Shown here: positions 52,301 through 61,300 of the stretch, one piece after another
Layout of the letters: each line of letters begins with the position of its first letter
Numbering within the stretch: the stretch's first letter is position 1
Source of the DNA: Mesobacterium pallidum
GTDB lineage: Bacteria; Pseudomonadota; Alphaproteobacteria; Rhodobacterales; Rhodobacteraceae
DNA length: 64,000 nt
Reading direction: 5' to 3'
Assembly: GCF_019966535.1 (NCBI RefSeq)
Contig: NZ_JAIMID010000002.1
Coordinates: 434,001 to 498,000, forward strand
Program-made: the position numbers and the translations under genes
The notes under the pieces: generated by a model
What the model was told of the DNA's origin: nothing
The model's input: the letters and a program-made list of their open reading frames with translations, nothing else
Database searches by the model: none

Positions 52301-55300
52301 CGCGCTGCCCGAGCTCGATCCCGACAGGCCCAGCGTGTTGCCGAAGACGCGGTTGCCCTCGACCAGCGCATAGCTCGACCGGATGCCTGTCGCGCCGCCG
52401 TAGACGATGTTGTTCACCGCGGTGCCGTTATAGACCTCGATGTTGACGTCGCTGTTGCCGAAGACGGTGCTGTCCTCGATGCGCGAATTGGCTTCGCTGA
52501 GGTAGACGCCGTCGCCGCTGTTGTCGCGGATGATCGCGTCGCGAACCGTCACCTCGCCGCGGACGCTGACCGCCGCCGAAGTGCTGGTGCTGCCATAGGC
52601 CTCGAAGCCCTCGTAGACCGACCCCGGCCCCGCCGAATCGTTGTCGTCGACATAGAGCGCATAGTCGTTGTCGTAGAAGACGCCGCCGGTCATCTGCACC
52701 CGCTCGGCCGTGATGTAGGCGGCGTAGCTGGTCGAGTTGAGGCCGGTCTGGCTGATGTCGAGATCGATGAACGTGAGGTCCGTGTTGCCGGTCAGCGCCC
52801 GGAGGCCCTCGCCCTGGGTGCCGACGATGGTCACCGCGTCGAGCGTGATGAATTCGCTGCCCGCGCCCGTGTCCATGTGCACGCCGCGATAGCCGCCGGT
52901 CAGCGTCAGGTCCGAGATGGTGACGTGGTCGGCGCCGGTGAACTCGATGCCGTCCGCGCCGTTTGCGGTGCTGTTGCGGGTCAGCGTGGTCAGGCCCGCG
53001 CCCGCGCCGATGATCTCGACCGGGTTGCCCTCGGCGCCGCTGTCCTCGATCCCGAGGAAGATGTCCTGGGCGATGACGTAATTGCCGCTGTCGATCCAGA
53101 TGCGGTCGCCCGCCTCGAGGTCGTAGGCGCGCACCAGCGCGCCAAGGTCGGCCATCGGCGCATCGGCCGACTTGCCCGAATTGGCGTTGTCGCCCACCGC
53201 GGTGGTATAGACATCGCCGGTCAAGTCGTCGTCGTTGATGTAGAAATCCCGCCCGCCGTTGACGATGCGGAAGCCGTTGTCGGACACGTCCGTCAGCCCG
53301 CCGCCAACCTGGGTGACGCGCAGCAGCGCGGTCTCGCCCACCGTTTCCGGCGAGGCGGTCCAGTCGACATAGCCAAAGCCCGCGCGGTTGACCGTCACGG
53401 CCCCGGCGATCGGCGTCCAGCTGGCGCCGTTGTTGGTCGACAGCTCGAGGTCGAACTGCGGCGAGGCGGCCCCGCCCGGGTTCGCCCGGTAGAGCTCGAT
53501 CGCGCCCAGCTGCGGAGAGCCGAAATTGCCGTCGTCGCGGATCAGCTCGACCGTCATCACGCCGTCCACGGCGGTCACGCCCGACAGATCGATGGCGGTG
53601 CCGAAATAGGTCTGCCCCGCCAGGGTGCGGAACGATTGGTTCGTCGCAACCTCGACCCCGTTCACCAGCACCGAGAAGCTGTCCACCGTGTTCGACGCGG
53701 ACATGCCGTGCAGCCGCAGCCTGTAGGTGCCATCCGCGACCGGCAGGTCGTAGCGCAGCGTGTTGGAGTTGATCTGCCGCGTCAGGGCAAAGACGCCATC
53801 CGGGATCTCGGCATAGGCGCCGCCGGTCATGTAGGTATAGGTGTTGTACTCGGTCCCGCCCGAGACATAGGTCGCGGGCGAGCGGAACTCGACCCCGTCC
53901 TCGGCCAGCACGGTGCCCGAGGTGGCGCGCATGGCCAGCACAAGCTCTTGCGCCATCAGGTCGCCGGCGTGGAAGCCAAGGCGGTAGGTCTCGCCCTCCT
54001 CGAGCTTTTCGCCGCCGTTGGGCGACAGCACCTGCAGCACCGCGCCGCCCGATTCCGTCGCCTCGCCCGTGTTGCCATAGGCGCCGATATTGGCCCGGCC
54101 GCCGTTCTGGCCCGGCTCGCGCGCGAAGAGCGATCCCGGATCGCCCGCATCCACCCCCGCGGCCGCCGCGAGGAGGTGGAAGTCGAGCCCGGCGGCATCG
54201 ACGAACTGCGCCGCCGCCTCGAAGGAATGTTCGTCGCGGCCGGTCTGGTAATGCACCGTCTCGGCATCGGCATAGCCGACCCCGGCCCAGGTCAGGGCCA
54301 CGGCGCTGCCGCTGAGGTCGTACTGGTTGTAATCCGACCGGTAGCCGAACTGCGCGGCATTCCCGACCTGGACTGCCGTGCCCGCGGGCATCTGCACCAG
54401 GTTGTTGCGCACATGTGCATTGGTGGCGCCACCGGTCAGGTGGATGCCGATCTCGCCCAGGCCGCCCATCACGATCGTGTTGTTCTCGATCATGTGGCCG
54501 TTGCCTTCGCCGACGTAGATCCCGGTGCGGATCGCATCGCCGAAGATGACGTTGTTCTGAACGAAGACGGCATTGCTGTAATAGGGCGTCAGGCGGATGC
54601 CGAACTCGGACCCCGAGATGCGGTTGCGCTCGATCACGCCGTAGGGCTGCGTGCCGAAGCCGATGCCGGCATAGGTGTTGTCGACTGCGACGTTGTCGCG
54701 GATGCGCGCGTTGTAGCTGGCCTGGATGCCGGTGTTGTTGCCGCTGACAAAGCTGTTCTCGAGCACGCCGAAGGACGACCGGATGCCGACGCCGGTGTTG
54801 TCCATCGAGGTGATGTTGCTGCCGTAGACCGAGTTGAGGTCGATCGCGATGGTCGAGGTCGATCCCTGCGTGCCGGTGACGGTCACGTTGCGCACCTCGC
54901 CCGAATAGGAGGTGAGCGCGGTAAAGCGGCTGTCGGCCACGGTTAGCCCGTCGACCAGGGCGCTGGCCGCCTCGGACCCGATGTAAAGCCCGTAGCCGCT
55001 GGCATCGATGCTGCCGCCCAGCACCTGGACACGGTCGCCGCGCAGGTTGACGGCATAGCCGCTGGCCTCGGACCCGTTGGTCACCGCCATGTCGGTGACG
55101 ATGCCGTCATGGCTGCTGTTGTCGTACAGGATCGCCTCGTAGTCGAAATCGGTCGCGGTGATGCGCGTCAGCTCGACGAAATCCGAGTTGAGCACCCGGA
55201 TGCCGCGGTCGCCGTTGGTGATCGAAAGATCGCTCATGCGGATGTAATCGGCACCCGAGATGACGAAGACATCCGCGTCGGACACGCGGCTGTCACGGTC

Positions 55301-58300
55301 GAACAGGGCCACAGCACCCGGCGTGGTCGGGCCGATGATGTCGAGGTATTGCGACGCGTCGCCCGCATCCTCGGCCCCGATGACGATGTCGCGGGTCATC
55401 AGGTAGGTGCCGGCGTCGATGAAGATCCGGTCGCCCGGCTCGAGGTCGTAGGCGTCAAGCAGGTTGGCCAGCGACGCCATGGGCGCATCTGCCGATTTTC
55501 CGGTATTGGCGTCGTTGCCCACCGCGGTGGTGTACTGGTCGCCCACCAGACTGCCGTCGTTGATAAAGAAGTCCCGTCCGTTGTTGCCGATCTGGATCGG
55601 GCCGGTCGCCTCGCCCAGGGCGCCGCCCTGCTCGGCCACCACGCGCAGGCGTGTCGCGGTATCGGCAAAGCCCGCGTCGGGCGTCCAGTCGAACTGGGCC
55701 ATGCCGTAGCGGTCAAGCGCGATGCCCGAGCCCACGGTGGTCCAGGTCGTGCCGCCATCGGACGAGGCCTGCAGCGCCACGGTCGGCGCGGCCACGCCGC
55801 CCGCCACCGGGCGCATGATCTCGAGACCCGCGTAATAGACCGTCGAGATCGAGGTCTCGCTGAGGGTCAGCGTCAGCCCCTCGCCGCCCGCCACGGTGAC
55901 GGTCACGTCGAAGGCCGCCGCGCGGTTGCTGCCGCCGGTCGCGCCCGCCGGGGTCGCGTCGGTCAGAACCTCGACCCCGTTGGCAAAGACCGAGAAGGTG
56001 TCGTTCACCGGGTTGGACTGGCTGGAATAGGCGTGCAGGCGGATCGTGTAGGTGCCGTCGGCCAGCTCGGGGAAGTAGAGGTTGATGTTGTCCCCGTACA
56101 AGTAGGTGCCGTAGATCGCGTCCGGCCCCGCGTCGGGGTTGGTCTGGTCGATGCCCGACGAGGTCCGTGTGCCGGTGCTGGCCCCGTTCCACGGGGTCTC
56201 GACCGCGCCGTTCCAGACGCCCTTGCCGGGCTCGTAGACAGGGACGGCCTGGGAAATGTAGCCCAGGTTGATGAGCTGAACCGGCGCCGCGTCGCCCAGG
56301 CCGTCGGTGCGGATCTGGACGGTGGTGGGTTCGCCCACCTCGATCTTGTTGAACTGGTTCGGGCCGTAGACCTGCATGACCTGCGCGGCCGAGCCCGCCG
56401 CCTGGTCGGTGCCGCCCCAGGCGCCGATATTGGCGCGCCCGCCCGAGGACGCGCCTTCGCCGATCCAGGGCCGGAACAGCGAGGCACCGTCAAGCGCCGG
56501 GCTGCCCGCGCCGATGGTGAAATCGTCATCGGCCGAGCGGTCGCCCGCGATCTCTTCGAAGCGGACGGCATCGGCCAGCAGCGGCCGGCCGTCCAGCGCG
56601 GTCGCGGTCACGGTCAGCGTGTCGGTCGAGATGGTCGCGTAACCGACCAGGCGCCACGGCACCGTTTCGCCGTCGATGATGGCACCGGGATCGTAGCGCT
56701 GGTCCTTGTGCGACGTGATCACGTCAAGCCCGTCGTCGGTCACGGTGTAGCGCGCGGTGAAGCTGGCGCTCGAGACCTCGTCCCAGGTCGCCCAGATGCG
56801 GTAGGTCGCGCCGGCGGTCAGGCCGGTCGCCGTCCAGGTCGCGCTGCCGCCCGGATCCACCGTCACCTGCGAGCCGCCGCGGCCCCGGGCCGCGTCGAGC
56901 GTCGTGGTGCCGGTCGTGGCAAAGCCTGCGTCGGTGTTGTCGACCACCTGGGACGACAGGATCGTCTCGCCGTCGAAGCCCAGGATGTCGTCCGCCCCGT
57001 CGGGGTCGGCAAAGCCCGGATCGCCCACGCGCGAGCTGGCGTCGCGGCCGGTGGCATAGAACCAGGCCGTCAGGTCTTCGGTATCAAGCCCGCCCCAGTT
57101 CGCCAGCCCGGCCCCGGTGGTCAGGTGGAAGAGGTTGTAATCGCTCTGGAACCCGGCCTGCGAGCCTTCGTCCACCACGAAGGCGGTGGCATCCGCCCCG
57201 TCCATCGCGAAGATGTTCGAATTGATGTCGACCGCGCCCACGGTCGAGGTCTGGATCGCCACGCCGTCCAGCAGGAAGGTGTTGTTGGCGATGGTCAGGT
57301 AGTTGTCGCCGTTGATCTGGATCCCCACCGGCGCGTCGCCGTAGATCAGGTTGTTGTAGACCCGCGCGCCGCCCGAAGAGCTGAGGTTCAGCGTCACGTT
57401 CCGCGTCGTGTTGTCGAAGATCCGGCTGTCCGCCAGTATGGTGTTCTGCCAGTTGCCGCCCAGTTCGACCCCGGTGCCGTTGTTGTAGATCGTGGCGCCC
57501 ATGACATGGGCGCCGTAGACTGCTTCGATTCCCATCAGGTTGTGATGGAAGGTGCCGCCGATCGCGCGCGAGCCGGTATAGAGGTAGACCCCCTCGTTCG
57601 AGTAGTGGTTGTAGACGTCCACGTCGGTGACGACCGAGTAATTGGACGCGTAGATCCCGCGCGTGGAATTCTCGTAGACGATCGAGTCGGTGATCGTGCC
57701 GGAATCCATGTAGATGCCGCTCTGGTTGGTGAAGTAGCGGCCGCCCTCGATGCTGTTGTTGCCGTTTTCGACCTGCACGCCGTAGGAGGTGTTGCGCTCG
57801 AAGATGCCGCCGCGGACGATGGTGTTGTCGCCGCGCACCCGGATGCCGTCGGACGCCAGCATGGCATGGATGTCCTCGAACAGGTGGTCGTGGCTGCCGT
57901 TGTCGGCCTCGATCCCGGAATAAAGCGGATCGATGATGTCGAGATCGCGCAGGATGACGTCCTGCGAGGTGCCGCTGAGGTAGATCGAGTGGTAGCCCGA
58001 CCGGACTTCGAGGTTCTCGACCTGGATGAAATCGCCGGTGATCTCGAAGCCGAAGGCGCCGCCCGAGGTCGAGCCCCGGTCGAACGAGGCAATGGCCCCG
58101 GCCATGTCGGGCCCGCGGATGATCAGCCGTTCGCCCGCGCCGGTGCCGCTGCCGGAATCGCTGTCGTCGATGACGATGTTTGCGGTCAGCGCATAGTCGC
58201 CGGTGTCGACATAGATGATGTCGCCCGCGCCCAGGTCATAGGTCTCAAGCACGAGGCGCACGGAATCCATCGGCGTCGCGGCCGAGAGGCCATCGTTGGC

Positions 58301-61300
58301 CGAATTGCCCGCCGCCGTGGTGTACTGGTCGCCCACGGTACTGGAATCGTTGACGTAATAGGCGGTGATCGGCAGCACGATGCCGAACGGGTCGCTCACG
58401 TCCTCGAGCGCCGGCGTGTCGGTCGACCGCACACGGATCGTGTAACTGTCGACCGCCTGCCCGGCCGGAACCGACCAGGTGAAGCTGCCGTCGTTCGCCT
58501 CGCCCACGGCGAGATCGACGAAGGCGCCACCGTTCTGTGACACGGCGATGTCGACATTGCCGGCGAAACCGGCCGCGCGCCAGGTGATCTCGACGTCGTC
58601 GCCGCGCTGGATCGTGTCGCCCAGGACCGGGCTGGTGACCAGCACGTATTGCGCCGGGCTTTCCGACGCCTGGTCGGTGCCGCCATAGGCGCCGAGGTTG
58701 CGGAAGCCGCCGTTCTCGACCGGCTCGGCGCCCACGAGCGCCACCGGGTCGGCCCGGTCGATGCCCGGCGATTGCGCCGCGCCCGCCGTCCGCAGCGAGG
58801 CCAGCCAGACCGGCAACCCGGTCACCGCGTCGCGCACCGGCGCGAGGTCGGCGGTCATTTCCTGGCTGTAAAGGCTTTGCAGGTGGAAATTGTCGTCCCG
58901 CCCGTCAAGGCTGCCCGCGCCGTTGTAGCCCAGCACCCCGTCCGCGCCGAAGATGTCGACGAAGAGCGGATCGCCTGTCAGGCTCTCGCTGTCGCCGAAG
59001 CTGGCCGCGCGCCAGGCGGCAAGCGTGTCGCGGGTGACCCCCTGCCAGCGGCCCACATCCGCGTTGTTGGTGACGTGGAACAGGTTGAAATCGCTGTCGA
59101 ACCCGACCTGCGCGCTTGGGTGCACCTCGATCCCGACAGTGCCGAGCCCGTCGGCCACCACGATGTTGTCGCGGAAGGTGGCGTTGACGCCCGACTGCTC
59201 GATCTCGACGGCGACGCCGCCGTCGTTCTGCAGCACCGTGTTCGACCGCACGGTCGAGCCGCCCGAGACGTTGACCCTGAGGCCGATGCCGGCATTGTCG
59301 TAGATCAGGTTGTTCAGCACGTCGAGCGCGATGCTGCTTTCCACGAAGACGCCGTTGACGTTGCCGTAAACCACGTTGCCGATGACATCCGCGTCACGCG
59401 CCGCGTAGATCCCGTAGCCGCGGTTGTCGTAGACGCGGTTGCCCACGATCTGGCCGTTGTTCGAGTAGGCGTAGATGCCGCGATAGCTGCCCGAGACCAC
59501 GTTGGCATAGGCATCGGCGCCGTAATAAAGCTCGATCGCGTAGCTGGTGTTCAGCGTGCCGATGTTGTGGAAGCTCGAGCCTTCGACCGACACGTTGTAG
59601 GCGGCGTAGATCCCGCGCCGCTGGATGTTCGTCATCTCGAGCCCGAGCGCCAGGCTCAGGTCGCTGTCGCCGATGGTGAACATCGTGCTGCCGACCGAGT
59701 TGGTGACGCTGGCGCCATATTCGGCATTGGTGACGCTGGAATTGGTCATCACGCCGTCGCCGACATTGTTCAGCACGAAGCCGTAATCGCCGATGCCGTC
59801 CATGGTGACGTTGTCGATCAGCGCGATGCGGCCGTCGATGTTGATGCCGTCGCCGCCGATGCCCGTCAGCGTGGCGGTGTCGATCTCGCTGACCGCGCCG
59901 CGCAGGTAGACGCCGTCGCCGCCGATGTCGGTCAGCACCAGGTTGTTCAGCACGCCGTTCGGCAGGCCTTCGGTGATCCGCAGGCCCTCTTGCAGCGCGT
60001 TGGTGACGCTCAGCCCGTCGACGGTCAGGTCCGTCGAGCCGGAATGCACCCAGAGCCCGCGGTCGACATCCTGGATCGAGATGTTCTCGATCGAGATGAA
60101 GTCGGCATCGTAAAGCTCGATCCCGTGCATGCCGCTTTGCTGGCCCAGGACCGGGCGCAGCAGGGTCGTGCCGACGGTCGAGCCGCGCAGGGTAAAACCT
60201 TCGTCGAGGCCGAGGCCGAAGTCATGGGTGCCCGAGACGATGAAGGGCGCGAGCAGCGGGTAATCGCCCGTGTCCACATGCAGGATCGACCCGGCGCCCA
60301 GGTCATAGGCGCGCAGCAGGTTGATGGGCGAGGCCTTGGGCGCGCTGGCCAGCTTGCCTGTGTTGCGGTTGTCGCCCACGGCGCCGGGGGTAAAGGTGTC
60401 GCCCGCGTTGCTGGCGTCGTCGACCCAATAGGTCGTGCCGTCCTCGGGCACGGTAAAGGCCTCTTCGGCCCGGTCGTAGACCTTGGGCTGGTCGGCCAGC
60501 GCGATCTGGATGCGCAGCCCGTAGGTGCCGAAATCGATGCCCGAGGTTTCGGGGATCCAGATGTATTCGCCATCGTTCGGCGTGGTCGCCGCGATGGTGG
60601 TCAGGAAGGCCGGGCCATCGGCCGTGTCCTGCCACAGCTCGATCCGCACGGGCGATCCGGCAGTGTCGCCGAAGCTTTCCCAGGTGATCGCCAGCGGTTC
60701 GGCCTTTTCCCAGTCGGTGTAAAGCGTGGGCCAGGTCAGTTGCAGGCGCGGCAAATCCTCGGTGCCGGCGCCGAGACGCGCGGTTTCCGGCACCGCGCCC
60801 GCGTCGAGCCCGTGGCGCGACGAGGTCATGAAGGCAAAGGCCGCATCCAGCCGTGCTTGGTTAACGCCCGTGCCGTCCCGCGCCGCCTCGAAGCGGAAGG
60901 TGACCTGGCGCACGCCGGCCGGGATTTCCACCCGGTCGGCCAGCCGTTCCCAGCGATCCGCCGGGTTGGTGCTGTCGATCCGCTGGACCGACCCGATCTG
61001 CACGCCGCCCGCGTCGCGGAAGGTTAGCAGGATCGCACCTGCATCCGCAAAGGGCCCAAGCCCGTCCGACCGCATGCGCCCGCCAAAGACGAGGTCCACG
61101 AGGCCCGCGTCGATCTCGGCCGCGCTGAATTCGCTCAGGTCCAGTGTCACGGTCTGCTCGGCAAAGCCCAGCGCGCTCGAGCCGGGCGTGAACTGGCCGC
61201 CGCCCTGGAAGCCGTCCGTCGGGGTCTGGGTGCCGGTCGCGTTGACCGTCCAGCCGGTGAGGCCCGTTTCGAACCCGGCGTTGACCAGCAGGTTCGGGAC

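Noticed and set aside
46355-54946. Open + strand frame of 2,863 codons opposite the giant protein
   Set aside because: It is the mirror of the repeats on the minus strand, which carry clear domains. The antisense product has no recognisable fold and no ribosome site.
55109-58540. Open + strand frame of 1,143 codons opposite the giant protein
   Set aside because: Same antisense effect as the larger frame; rich in Arg, Val, Asp and His without motifs.
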